A DNA stretch of 32,287 nucleotides. It comes from Bryobacterales bacterium. Lineage in GTDB: Bacteria > Acidobacteriota > Terriglobia > Bryobacterales > Bryobacteraceae. Shown piece after piece: positions 16,614 through 24,734 of the stretch. The stretch lies in NCBI GenBank assembly GCA_003136575.1, contig PLEX01000077.1, positions 1 to 32,287 on the forward strand, written 5' to 3'. The notes below the pieces were generated by a model. That model ran no database searches, had not been told where the DNA came from, and worked only from the letters and a program-made list of their open reading frames with translations. The translations under genes were made by a program, and so were the position numbers. Each line of letters starts with the position of its first letter. Positions within the stretch are counted from its first letter, which is position 1.

Positions 16614-16863
16614 GTGGAAAAGATCAACGAACTGAAACGAGAAGGAGTGAGTGTTCAGGCCACAGCGAACTGACTGGCTACGACCGCAAAACGATCAGGA
16701 AGTATTTGTTGGATCCGGCCGGCAGGCCGGCATATAAGGCGAGGCCGGTTCCGCCAGGCGAACCGGAGGTGTTTAATCCGTATCTGGCGGAACGGCTGGG
16801 CACCGGCGTACGAAACGCCCAGGTGTCGCTGCGCGAACTGCGGCAACGAGGTTACGACGGCGG
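16614..16863 (+). pseudogene. IS21-family transposase (IstA) N-terminal remnant, frameshifted
   Basis: Only the first roughly 83 codons of an IstA-like transposase remain. Reading from GTG at 16614, preceded by GGGAGA, gives VEKINELKREGVSVQATAN. A one-base deletion near 16670 then creates TGA; the next frame continues LTGYDRKTIRKYLLDP and NPYLAERLGTGVRNAQVSL, ending RELRQRGYDGG. This is the helix-turn-helix and following linker of IS21 transposases. The catalytic DDE domain and istB are absent. At about 16860 the sequence switches to a different transposase fragment. It cannot be functional. Confidence 0.75.
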
Positions 16864-17060
16864 CGGAGGGCGGGACTCAAAGTCTGGATACATTTGCGGG
16901 CAAAGTACAGATCCGCTGGGCACCGGACGGTGCGGCGAGCACGTCGGGATTGTTGCCGCGCTTTATTGAGTTTCTGAAGACGAGAGGACGGTTTGACGCT
17001 TTTGTGGACGACTGTCCGCTGGCGTACAGCAGCGCGGATTTTAATTCCAACGACGCAATA
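16851..17060 (+). pseudogene. Second transposase N-terminal remnant (IS4/IS1380-like)
   Basis: The frame reads QSLDTFAGKVQIRWAPDG, then LLPRFIEFLKTRGRFDAF and VDDCPLAYSSADFNS. This resembles the N-terminal domain of DDE transposases whose first 60 residues carry a W-x-x-DCPL-x-Y-x-S element. After residue about 65 the similarity ends and no DDE domain follows. It is joined directly to the IS21 fragment, so one element probably inserted in the other, followed by deletion. The family assignment is from memory of the motif and is uncertain. Confidence 0.5.
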
Positions 17061-17585
17061 AGTCAATTATTTTCTATGTTTTTACCCTTCGAGGCATTGG
17101 ATCAACGTGGGGCGATTCCGCCGCCTCGGACGTGCTCATGCCTGCAACCGACATGATTGGATTCCCAGGCGCTGAGGCAGATCCATCTCGCGAGTTGAAC
17201 CCTGGCGAGGGAACATCGCCAACCGCGAATCGAAACCTCAAACCCCGTTTCGATCTCCGTTATATATTCACCTATAATCAGTGACTTAAGGGGATTACGC
17301 CCGGAATCCGCCTGCTACGTTCCGGACAAGGCGCACGATCCATGCCAAAAAGGCCGAACAAGGCGCGGATCCCGCCGAACCCATGCGTCCACCCGGTAAG
17401 CGCCCCAAATCGGACCACAAGCAGTTACTGCAATCAAGATGCTTTGTTTTTTCGAATCGCAGGGATCACCCTCCAGATCTCTCTGTTCCCGCAAAAGCCC
17501 ATCTGTCAAACTGGAGAGAGCGGCCACGGCTTCGCCCGACCGCATCGCCCGTTGCCGCCAACAGGCAGTTCCAGACATCCCAGCA
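17061..17585. other. Non-coding stretch with a possible promoter before the Nfn-like gene
   Basis: These 525 bases hold no recognisable gene. A perfect TATAAT at 17273-17278 follows an AT-rich patch (TTATATATTCACC) in otherwise GC-rich DNA; the -35 is poor. If used, it would give a leader of about 300 nt for the large gene. The frame of that gene is open back to 17439, but this part (MLCFFESQGSPSRS...) has no family character and probably is not translated. Confidence 0.4.
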
Positions 17586-20500
17586 GTGGACAAGCCAGCC
17601 TTGAACAAACCAACCGACACGCGGAGTCACCGCGCCCTTTCTCTGTCCTTCGGGTTCTCCTTCGAGGAGCTCTATAACCGAGGCGCACTCGTCCGTCTCG
17701 ACGCCGTCTTCCTCACACAGTTGCTGGAAGCCGCGCCTGAACTCCACGCCCAACTCCTCGCCGCACGCGAGAACCCGTCCGCGCTTGCCCCCAAGCCAGG
17801 CTCCGAACTCATCATCGCCCTCGCGCCCTACCTTGAAGACTTCATCGGCCGCCTGTTCGGGATCGAAAAAGCCCTCCACGATTTGCAGGCGAAGCATAAC
17901 GAACTCGCCCCGCTTTACTCCGTCAAACGCAAATTCATCCAGAAGAAAGCGCTCACCGGCTACACAGCCGAAAAAGCGTCGCTGATCGACGGTTACGCCA
18001 TCGCCGCCGAACTCGAAGCCTTCACGCTCGAACCTCTCACCGAACGCAGCTTCGCCGATCACGTCGCCCGGTGGATGGAGAATGAATCAGAGCACGTCGA
18101 AGCCCTCCGCCTCGCCGCGCTCTATGCCGCGTGGGCCGTGCTCACGCCCGAAGGCAAGACCCTTCACCACAAAGGCATCCTGTTCCGCCAGCCGCATAAG
18201 CTCGACATGATGCATCTGGTCCCGTACACCGCCGTTGAGACCAATGGACTCGTCCAGTTGCAATTCCGTCCCGATCAGTGGCGCAATCGCGAGGGCTTCC
18301 AACTCACCGACGCCGGCACCGACCTTACCGGCGCGCTCGATCAGGCCAACTACTGCATCAAGTGCCATAACCAAGGCAAGGATTCCTGCTCGCACGGACT
18401 GAAGGAGAAAGATGGCTCTTTCAAGTCCAGCGTCTTCGGCGTGAAGCTGGCGGGCTGCCCGCTCGAAGAGAAGATTTCCGAAATGAATCTGCTCAAGGGA
18501 GATGGCGTGCCCATCGGCGCGTTGGCCGTCGTGGTCGTCGATAACCCGATGGCCGCCGCCACCGGGCACCGCATCTGCAACGATTGCATGAAATCCTGCA
18601 TCTTCCAGAAGCAGGAGCCGGTCGATATCCCGCAGGTGGAAACGCGCACGCTGAAAGATGTGCTCGAACTGCCGTGGGGTTTTGAAATCTACGGTCTGCT
18701 CACGCGCTGGAATCCGCTCAATTTCGCGCGTCCGTATCCGCGCGAAGCCACGGGCAAGAAGGTGCTTGTGGTTGGTCTCGGTCCCTCCGGCTTCACGCTG
18801 TCGCATCATCTGATGAACGACGGCCACACCGTTTTCGCGGTCGATGGCCTGAAGATCGAACCGCTGCCTTCCGATATTTCGGGTGTCGATCCGCACGGCC
18901 GCCGTGTCGCGTTCCGTCCTCTGCGCGACGTCTCCGATATCTATGAGCGGCTTGATGAGCGCGTCATGGCGGGCTTTGGCGGCGTCGCCGAGTATGGCAT
19001 CACTGTGCGTTGGAACAAGAACTTCCTGAAGATCGTCCGGCTATTAATCGAACGCCGCAGCGAGTTCCACATGTATGGCGGGGTGCGCTTCGGTGGCACA
19101 TTCACCGTCGATACGGCGTTTGAAATGGGCTTCGATCACATCGCGCTGTGCGCGGGTGCGGGCCGTCCCACGGTGATTCCGATGAAGAACGGACTTGTGC
19201 GCGGCGTTCGTCAGGCTTCGGATTTCCTGATGGCGCTCCAGCTCACCGGCGCGGCGAAATCGGATTCGCTCGCGAACCTCCAGGTCCGTCTGCCCATCGT
19301 TGTAATTGGCGGCGGCCTGACCGCGATTGATACCGCGACCGAATCTCTCGCGTACTACGTCGTCCAGATCGAAAAATTCCTGAAGCGCCACGAAGTGCTG
19401 GTGGCCGACCTTGGCGAGGCCAAAGTCCGCTCTCAATGGACACCCGAAGAAGGCGAAATCGCCAACGAGTTTCTCACGCACGCACGCGCCATTCGGGCCG
19501 AACGCGCGTGCGCCGCTCGTGAAGGCCGTCGCCCGCATTTCATCCATCTTCTGAATAAATGGGGCGGCGTCACGATCGCATACCGGCGTCGCCTGATCGA
19601 CGCACCCAGCTACACGCTGAACCACGAAGAAGTCGCGAAGGCTTTTGAAGAGGGCGTGCGCTTCGCCGAATCGCTGACCCCGGAAGAAGTCGAAGTGGAT
19701 GCCGCCGGCGCGGCGAACGCCCTGCGCTTCCGTCAGCGGAACGGAGAAACCGTGACGCTGCCCGCGAAGACGATTCTTATCGCGGCGGGTACGCAGCCGA
19801 ACACCGTTCTCGCGCGCGAAGACGAGCACAACGTCACGCTCGATGGCCGTTACTTCCAGGCTTACGGCGAAGACGGCGCGAAGGTGAAGCCCGAAAAGCT
19901 CTGCAAGCCGGAGACGGTTTACGTGCTGATGTCGGTCCGGGACGATGGACGCTCCATCAGCTTCTTCGGCGATTTGCACCCATCGTTCTCCGGCAATGTA
20001 GTGAAAGCGATGTCGAGCGCGAAACAGGGTTATCCCGTGGTTTCGCGCATGTTGTCGAATGTTCCGGCATCGAAGCCGGCGGCTGCCGCCCTTGCAGAAA
20101 GGCTCGATGACGAATTGCGCCCAGTGGTGGAAGACGTAATCCGTCTCACGCCGAACATCGTCGAGGTTGTCGTGAAAGCGCCCATCGCCGCGCGCGCATT
20201 CCAGCCGGGCCAGTTCTACCGGTTGCAGAATTACGAGTCGCTCGCGCCGCGCACCAAAGACACGGTTCTCGGGATGGAAGGTCTCGCGCTCACTGGCGCA
20301 TCGGTCGACATGGAAAGGGGACTGCTCTCCACTATCGTTCTCGAAATGGGCGGTTCGTCCGATCTCTGCGTGCTCCTGAAGAAGGGCGAGCCGGTCGTGC
20401 TGATGGGGCCGACCGGAACGCCGAGCGAAACACCGGGGAAAGAAACCGCGCTCCTGGTTGGCGGTGGACTCGGCAACGCCGTACTGTTCTCCATCGGCCA

Positions 20501-21086
20501 GAAACTGCGCGCCGAAGGCTCGCGCGTAATCTACTTCGCCGGCTATAAGAAGGTGATCGATCGTTACAAGGTCGAAGAGATTGAACGAGCGGCCGATGTC
20601 GTGGTCTGGTGCTGCGACGAAGCTCCCGGCTTCCAACCCACGCGCCCGCAGGATGCGGGTTTCGTCGGCAACATCGTGGAGGCAATGGCGGCCTACGGCA
20701 GCGGACTCCTGGGAAAAGTGATCATCCCGCTCAACACTGTGGATCGCCTGCTGGCCATCGGATCGGACGGCATGATGCGAGCCGTGCAACAGGCGCGGCA
20801 CGGCGTGCTGGCTGAATTCCTGAACCCCGACCATGAAGCGATCGGCAGCATCAACTCACCGATGCAGTGCATGATGAAGGAGATTTGCGCGCAGTGTCTC
20901 CAGATCCACCGCGATCCGAAGACGGGCGAAGAGACGGTAGTTTTCTCCTGCTTTAATCAGGATCAGCCTTTGGATAAGGTCGATTTCGGCAATCTGCGCA
21001 CGCGACTGACGCAGAACGGCGCGCAGGAGAAGCTGACAAAGCTGTGGATCGACCACTGCATGAAGGAGATCGGCGCGAGGGCGTAG
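17586..21086 (+). CDS. Giant FAD/iron-sulfur oxidoreductase: GltD/NfnB-like plus PyrK/NfnA-like modules in one chain
   Basis: The protein has about 1166 residues from the GTG at 17586 (a TTG at 17601 is also possible). Residues 1-250 are a mostly helical domain I do not recognise. Next comes a GltD-type iron-sulfur region with CIKCHNQGKDSC (about 257-267), AGCPLEEKISEMN (about 291) and ICNDCMKSC (about 330-338). A two-dinucleotide flavoprotein domain follows: FAD loop GLGPSG (397-402) and NAD(P)H loop GGGLTAID (about 575). From about 846 a ferredoxin-reductase-like module has QPGQFYRLQ, the nucleotide loop LLVGGGLGNAV, and a C-terminal cluster with Cys1095, Cys1101, Cys1104 and Cys1122. This order matches NfnB then NfnA of the NADH-dependent ferredoxin:NADP oxidoreductase. 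The role in NAD(P)H/ferredoxin electron transfer is inferred, and electron bifurcation is unproven. Confidence 0.8.
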   Translation: MDKPALNKPTDTRSHRALSLSFGFSFEELYNRGALVRLDAVFLTQLLEAAPELHAQLLAARENPSALAPKPGSELIIALAPYLEDFIGRLFGIEKALHDLQAKHNELAPLYSVKRKFIQKKALTGYTAEKASLIDGYAIAAELEAFTLEPLTERSFADHVARWMENESEHVEALRLAALYAAWAVLTPEGKTLHHKGILFRQPHKLDMMHLVPYTAVETNGLVQLQFRPDQWRNREGFQLTDAGTDLTGALDQANYCIKCHNQGKDSCSHGLKEKDGSFKSSVFGVKLAGCPLEEKISEMNLLKGDGVPIGALAVVVVDNPMAAATGHRICNDCMKSCIFQKQEPVDIPQVETRTLKDVLELPWGFEIYGLLTRWNPLNFARPYPREATGKKVLVVGLGPSGFTLSHHLMNDGHTVFAVDGLKIEPLPSDISGVDPHGRRVAFRPLRDVSDIYERLDERVMAGFGGVAEYGITVRWNKNFLKIVRLLIERRSEFHMYGGVRFGGTFTVDTAFEMGFDHIALCAGAGRPTVIPMKNGLVRGVRQASDFLMALQLTGAAKSDSLANLQVRLPIVVIGGGLTAIDTATESLAYYVVQIEKFLKRHEVLVADLGEAKVRSQWTPEEGEIANEFLTHARAIRAERACAAREGRRPHFIHLLNKWGGVTIAYRRRLIDAPSYTLNHEEVAKAFEEGVRFAESLTPEEVEVDAAGAANALRFRQRNGETVTLPAKTILIAAGTQPNTVLAREDEHNVTLDGRYFQAYGEDGAKVKPEKLCKPETVYVLMSVRDDGRSISFFGDLHPSFSGNVVKAMSSAKQGYPVVSRMLSNVPASKPAAAALAERLDDELRPVVEDVIRLTPNIVEVVVKAPIAARAFQPGQFYRLQNYESLAPRTKDTVLGMEGLALTGASVDMERGLLSTIVLEMGGSSDLCVLLKKGEPVVLMGPTGTPSETPGKETALLVGGGLGNAVLFSIGQKLRAEGSRVIYFAGYKKVIDRYKVEEIERAADVVVWCCDEAPGFQPTRPQDAGFVGNIVEAMAAYGSGLLGKVIIPLNTVDRLLAIGSDGMMRAVQQARHGVLAEFLNPDHEAIGSINSPMQCMMKEICAQCLQIHRDPKTGEETVVFSCFNQDQPLDKVDFGNLRTRLTQNGAQEKLTKLWIDHCMKEIGARA

Positions 21087-21097
21087 GCTCCCGGGCT

Positions 21098-21469
21098 TTA
21101 CCAGAGCGCGCCGGCAAAGTTCTTGTGGATAGACCGGTCTTTGGTGATCAGCTTGGCCTTGCCCGCGATCGCCTGGGCCACAATCAGGCGGTCGAAAGGG
21201 TCTCGGGTCCAATCGAGCGCAAACGATTTGGCCACTACTCCTTGAAACGGCAGTCCACAAACGGCAACTCCGAAGTCGCGCCGCAGGATTTCCATCCATT
21301 CGTCGGGACCGATATTGACTCGCTCAATTTCCTGCAGAAAACGCATTTCCATCAGTACGGCCGGCGAGATCCGCAGTTCGTCTCTTTCGATCTGTCCGAG
21401 CACCTTTGCCGGAAGCTGGACCTCGCCGGTGCACAACCACAACGCGGCGTGAGTATCGAGGTAGGTCAG
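21098..21469 (-). CDS. vapC: VapC-type PIN-domain toxin, apparent CTG start
   Basis: This 123-residue predicted ribonuclease toxin, when free of its antitoxin, would cut RNA. All four PIN acidic residues are present: Asp5 (TYLDTHAALWL), Glu41 (AVLMEMRFL), Asp93 (DPFDRLIVAQA) and Asp111 (ITKDRSIH). The frame must begin upstream of Asp5. The only codons between the preceding in-frame stop TAA and Asp5 are CGC CTG ACC TAC CTC, so the start appears to be CTG at 21469, overlapping the antitoxin TGA as CTGA. A TTG at 21442 is the first standard start but would remove Asp5 and the first strand. No ribosome-binding site is seen, so translation probably depends on coupling to vapB. Confidence 0.85.
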   Translation of the reverse strand: MTYLDTHAALWLCTGEVQLPAKVLGQIERDELRISPAVLMEMRFLQEIERVNIGPDEWMEILRRDFGVAVCGLPFQGVVAKSFALDWTRDPFDRLIVAQAIAGKAKLITKDRSIHKNFAGALW

Positions 21470-21705
21470 GCGTTACCGTCCGGGTTCCACGCTTTCGACC
21501 AATCCGTCTCCGCCAGGTCCTTCGGGTTGCCGTTAATCAGTCCGGGGCGTTTCTTGATCCGCGACGCTTTCGATCCGGCGGGCCCGTCGATCACGATGCG
21601 CAGTATGTACCCCTTGCGCTCGATCTCCACCGGCTCTCCGGTCTCGATCACGCCGTCGAGGATCTTGTATACGTCAGTCCGCAGATGTGAAGCAGTCAGG
21701 CTCAT
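21466..21705 (-). CDS. vapB: VapB antitoxin, Phd/YefM-type
   Basis: This 79-residue antitoxin pairs with the VapC that follows it. The N-terminal Phd/YefM DNA-binding fold reads ASHLRTDVYKILDGVIETG and PVEIERKGYILRIV (about residues 5-40). The C-terminal part, rich in Lys, Asp and Trp (LAETDWSKAWNPDG), would wrap the toxin. The ATG at 21705 has no ribosome-binding site, and a -10 box lies exactly 6 nt upstream, which suggests a leaderless mRNA. A palindromic operator at 21719-21749 suggests autorepression by the VapBC complex. The stop TGA overlaps the apparent CTG start of vapC. Confidence 0.86.
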   Translation of the reverse strand: MSLTASHLRTDVYKILDGVIETGEPVEIERKGYILRIVIDGPAGSKASRIKKRPGLINGNPKDLAETDWSKAWNPDGNA

Positions 21706-21711
21706 AAGTCA

Positions 21712-21749
21712 ACGATAACACGTACGTATATTAACGTCAAGCGTACGTG
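21712..21749 (-). promoter_or_regulatory. vapB promoter and palindromic operator
   Basis: On the minus strand, TTGACG (21740-21735) and TATCGT (21717-21712) are 17 bp apart. Inverted arms CACGTACG (21719-21726) and CGTACGTG (21742-21749) flank the -35 box, so a bound repressor would block the promoter. The predicted start is the A of the ATG at 21705. Confidence 0.7.
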
Positions 21750-21814
21750 CGGAGTCCACATCTGCCAGGAACATCCAGCGCCGTCCCGGTGTCTGATTCA
21801 CCAGGAGAGCACAG

Positions 21815-22543
21815 ATGTTCGAGCAAACTTTCGTGCAGTCACAATCGCGGGGGAGAAATCAGTGGACCGTCGCCGTGTCGCTGTCGTTGCAGTGTCTGGG
21901 TATCGCAATTCTCTTGCTGATACCGCTTCTTCACAACGAGGCGCTGCGCATTCCGGATCCTCCGCAACCGCGCCTGATCCGCACCTGGATCGATCAGCCG
22001 CCGGTGCCTAAACACGCTGCGAATACTCACGCCGCGGGAGTCGTCGCGCCGGCACCGGAGCGCCCCGTATTCCTGTATCCAACGATTCACAAGAATACGG
22101 CACGGCAGATCGAAATGCCAACAGGTTCACCCGAGCCTGCGACGTGGTCAGGACCGGCCGGCGCGGCTTTGAGTTCTCCGCTCGGAGAGGTAGCCTCGCT
22201 GCCAGAGCGCGCCGTTGCGCAGACGCAGGCCACGCCGAAGCCCGTCGTGGCCGGGCCGTTGCGGGTCGGTGGAGGCGTGGAAGCTGCGAAACTCCTGTTC
22301 GGTCCGAAGCCCGTTTATCCGCAACTGGCGAAGATGGCGCGCTCGCAGGGAGTCGTGAAGCTGGAAGCCGTAATCGCCGCCGACGGCAGTATCCGGAATC
22401 TCCGCGCCGTCTCAGGGCCGCCTCTGCTGGTGAATGCGGCGATCGACGCTGTGACGCAATGGCGATACCAGCCCACGCTGCTCAACGGCGTTGCGGTTGA
22501 AGTTGTAACGGAGATCGAAGTCAACTTCTCTTTAACGCAGTGA
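21815..22543 (+). CDS. TonB-like energy transducer protein
   Basis: This 242-residue protein has TonB layout. The cytoplasmic N-terminus is followed by a membrane anchor (about residues 18-39, TVAVSLSLQCLGIAILLLIP), a Pro/Ala-rich periplasmic linker (about 45-150), and a C-terminal TonB domain (about 160-242) with PVYPQLAKMARSQGVVKLEAV and WRYQPTLLNGVAVEVVTEI. It would transmit proton-motive force from ExbBD to outer-membrane receptors. Neither ExbBD nor a TonB-dependent receptor is nearby, so its partner is unknown. AGGAGAG precedes the ATG. Its last 12 bases overlap the end of the convergent deacetylase gene. Confidence 0.85.
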   Translation: MFEQTFVQSQSRGRNQWTVAVSLSLQCLGIAILLLIPLLHNEALRIPDPPQPRLIRTWIDQPPVPKHAANTHAAGVVAPAPERPVFLYPTIHKNTARQIEMPTGSPEPATWSGPAGAALSSPLGEVASLPERAVAQTQATPKPVVAGPLRVGGGVEAAKLLFGPKPVYPQLAKMARSQGVVKLEAVIAADGSIRNLRAVSGPPLLVNAAIDAVTQWRYQPTLLNGVAVEVVTEIEVNFSLTQ

Positions 22544-23341
22544 CAGGTAGTTCGTGAGTTCGATGCCGCGCCGTTCGATCGCTCGCCGCACATCCGGCGA
22601 CGTGAGAGCGGCAAGTTCCACGGCCCGGCTCTGTTTGAGTCGTGTGGCCGCGCCCATGAGTTCGGGTCCGCATACACCCGGGTGACACATGAACTCCGTC
22701 AGCCCCGGGGGAATTCTTTCCAGCGTTTCGATCATCGCCGCCGTGTCCATTGTTCCCGTGATCTGGAAGCCGGCAAAATGGTCCGTCGTCCGCAGATCCG
22801 CGAGGACTCTGGCAAAGCGAGGCCTCATGATCGTCATACCGGCCGCGACGATCTGTTTCGCGATGCCCGCCCCCCGGCTGACGCCGAAGTCGAACGGGCG
22901 GCGCACCCAGGGTATCCCAAACTCTATCGATACCCGGGCCACAGCGTCCAGTATCGGGGGAAACAGATGCGTGTGCTTGTGAGTGTCGATATGGCTCGGC
23001 TGGATTCCGGCCGCCACGATCCTGCGAATCTGCGCGACGGCCTCCTCATAGACCGCAATCTCCCCGCGCATGAGTGCGGCAGCCAGTTCCCGCAGTGTCG
23101 AGGGCATGGCGCGACCGGAAGCAGCCACACTTTCACCCTGCGCCATAACGAGGTGGACGCCCACGTCGAGAGTCGGGGTCTCACGCGCACAAGCTACGGC
23201 GTGATCGAACGCGTTGCCATTAGCCATCAGAGTTGTTGCCGTGAGCACGCCATTGCGGTGCGCTTCGATAATTCCTTCGTTCACGTCGCGCGTGAATCCG
23301 AAATCGTCGGCGTTAAAGATGAGCTGGATCGGGAGTGGCAT
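22532..23341 (-). CDS. ChbG/HpnK (YdjC-like) carbohydrate deacetylase
   Basis: This 269-residue metal-dependent deacetylase has the YdjC fold. The metal site is visible in FNADDFGF (Asp12-Asp13), GVHL (His63) and PSHIDTHKHTHLFP (His117, His121). FMCHPGVCGPE near residue 225 is the C-terminal signature. Family members remove acetyl groups from chitooligosaccharides (ChbG) or act in hopanoid side-chain synthesis (HpnK); the sequence does not decide between these. The ATG at 23341 gives the expected start of the first strand (LPIQLIFNADD). It is on the same strand as, and downstream of, mlaEFD, and partly overlaps a doubtful small ORF. Confidence 0.85.
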   Translation of the reverse strand: MPLPIQLIFNADDFGFTRDVNEGIIEAHRNGVLTATTLMANGNAFDHAVACARETPTLDVGVHLVMAQGESVAASGRAMPSTLRELAAALMRGEIAVYEEAVAQIRRIVAAGIQPSHIDTHKHTHLFPPILDAVARVSIEFGIPWVRRPFDFGVSRGAGIAKQIVAAGMTIMRPRFARVLADLRTTDHFAGFQITGTMDTAAMIETLERIPPGLTEFMCHPGVCGPELMGAATRLKQSRAVELAALTSPDVRRAIERRGIELTNYLSLR

Positions 23342-23576
23342 TTTCAGTACGCCGTTTCGCCGACGCAAGGGCCGGCGCGCACAGCGCGGGACAGCGGAGG
23401 AACGCTTTGGGCCGCGTTCGGCATCGGGACGTGCGGGCGTTAAGTCGAGGCAGGCGGATCGCCTTCGCGGTGCCGAACACGGGAACAGCCACTCGTCCCG
23501 AAGCGTTGGGCGGCGGCGTCAGGAAATAGTCCATGTTCTCGCCGCTCACGAGTTCCTCAAAACTTCGCAGCCGCAT
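23313..23576 (-). CDS. Possible small protein between mlaD and the deacetylase gene
   Basis: I do not recognise this 87-residue frame (MRLRSFEELVSGENMDYF at the start). Its first 45 codons have strong third-position G/C and read like real protein (GRVAVPVFGTAKAIRLP); the second half is Arg/Pro/Ala-rich and less convincing. It overlaps the deacetylase start by 29 bases in another frame, and the initiation signal is weak. It may be a remnant whose true C-terminus was lost. Confidence 0.3.
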   Translation of the reverse strand: MRLRSFEELVSGENMDYFLTPPPNASGRVAVPVFGTAKAIRLPRLNARTSRCRTRPKAFLRCPALCAPALASAKRRTENATPDPAHL

Positions 23577-23639
23577 TTCACGAACCAGCCTGACCGCGCT
23601 TCGCCGCACAAGCTGAAGCCCGTATCCACAGGGGCTTCG

Positions 23640-24734
23640 TCAGAACAGGGTCATCCGTATGGTCAGGAATTTTTTCGGGTTGGCCTGAAAGTCCCGCAGC
23701 ACATTGTTCAATTCTTTTGAAGTAGTTGTCACCGAATCGTACAACTGCGGATTCGTCATCAACTGGCCGATTGTTCCCTGACCTGAGTTGATCTTTTCGA
23801 GTGCGACGTTGATCTTTTTTGCGATCTCGTCGAGCTGGTTGGCAATTTCGTCGTCCTTAAGCAGCTTGCCGGCCGTGCCTTTGCCGGCATTCAGATCGTC
23901 GAGCATTTTCTTCGCCTGCGCTATACCGGCACGGGCATCGGTAACAGCGCCGAGCGCCTCATCGTGGAGCTGAGGATCGTAGAGCAGTTTTCCGGCGGTG
24001 CCTTTCTTTTGCTGAACTTCCGCCAGCATTTCGTCGATGCGCTGGATTGGCCTGCGGATGTCGTTATAAAACTCGGGATCGTACAACAGGTGGCTGATCG
24101 TCCCATTACTGTTGTGGACGTCCTTCACAAGTTGCTCCACTTCACCAACGGTGGCGTCGAGCCTGTTGTACAGCGAGTCGTCTTTGAAGAGCTTGCCGAG
24201 GTTGCCCTGCCCGTTTTCCACTACGGTCAGCAGCCCGTCCAATCTGCCGAGAATAGTCTGGAATTGGGAGAGAAGGCTCGAACTTTGCGCCAGGATTTCG
24301 GGCACGTCCTGCGACTGCAGAGATGCGATTTCGCCGCCGTCTTCCACGTGTTTGCTGTGGGTTCCGCGAGTGATATTGATATACTTGTCGCCCAGCAGAT
24401 TCGCCGCGCTGATCGCGGCCTGGGAATCCTCCGGAATCTGATTCAGATATTTCGCGGGAATATCCAGTTCCACTTCGACCGCGCGCTTCTTATCCTTCGA
24501 TCCCGACAGAACAACCTGCTTGATATTGCCGATCAAAATGCCGTTTAAGCGCACGGGGGCGTTTTCCGCCATGCCTGCCGAATCAGCCATGAATGTGCGG
24601 ATAGTCGTCTGGCTCTCGAACATCGAGCCGTTTCCGGTCAGCAGGAAAATCAGCACGCCGGCGATCGCCATCGCGACGATCGCAAGGATGCCGACCTTCA
24701 GCTTTGCCCACTCTACTCGTTGGTGCGATGCCAT
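23640..24734 (-). CDS. mlaD: MlaD/MCE-family lipid transport protein with five C-terminal repeats
   Basis: This 364-residue periplasm-facing substrate-binding protein belongs to an Mla-type phospholipid ABC transporter. After a short cytoplasmic start there is one membrane helix (about 13-33, VGILAIVAMAIAGVLIFLL). The MCE domain follows (about 42-130), with AENAPVRLNGILIGNI and ANLLGDKYINITRG. The C-terminal 220 residues are helical with five copies of a G-x-G-T-x-G-x-L-x-x-D-x-x-L element (GQGNLGKLFKDDSLY, SNGTISHLLYDPEFY, KKGTAGKLLYDPQLH, GKGTAGKLLKDDEIA, GQGTIGQLMTNPQLY), about 35-45 residues apart. E. coli MlaD is about half this length, so the tail could form an extended tunnel or span. 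The ATG at 24734 directly follows a 22-bp tandem repeat array. Confidence 0.92.
   Translation of the reverse strand: MASHQRVEWAKLKVGILAIVAMAIAGVLIFLLTGNGSMFESQTTIRTFMADSAGMAENAPVRLNGILIGNIKQVVLSGSKDKKRAVEVELDIPAKYLNQIPEDSQAAISAANLLGDKYINITRGTHSKHVEDGGEIASLQSQDVPEILAQSSSLLSQFQTILGRLDGLLTVVENGQGNLGKLFKDDSLYNRLDATVGEVEQLVKDVHNSNGTISHLLYDPEFYNDIRRPIQRIDEMLAEVQQKKGTAGKLLYDPQLHDEALGAVTDARAGIAQAKKMLDDLNAGKGTAGKLLKDDEIANQLDEIAKKINVALEKINSGQGTIGQLMTNPQLYDSVTTTSKELNNVLRDFQANPKKFLTIRMTLF

Noticed and set aside
17342..17677. 111-codon plus-strand frame before the large oxidoreductase gene
   Set aside because: It is Pro/Arg/Ser-rich with no motif, runs into the real gene in another frame, and lacks a good ribosome-binding site.
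19044..20834. 596-codon open frame on the minus strand opposite the large oxidoreductase
   Set aside because: It is a shadow of the real gene's codon bias. It has no start signal, no motif, and a composition (Arg/His/Phe-rich) unlike real proteins.
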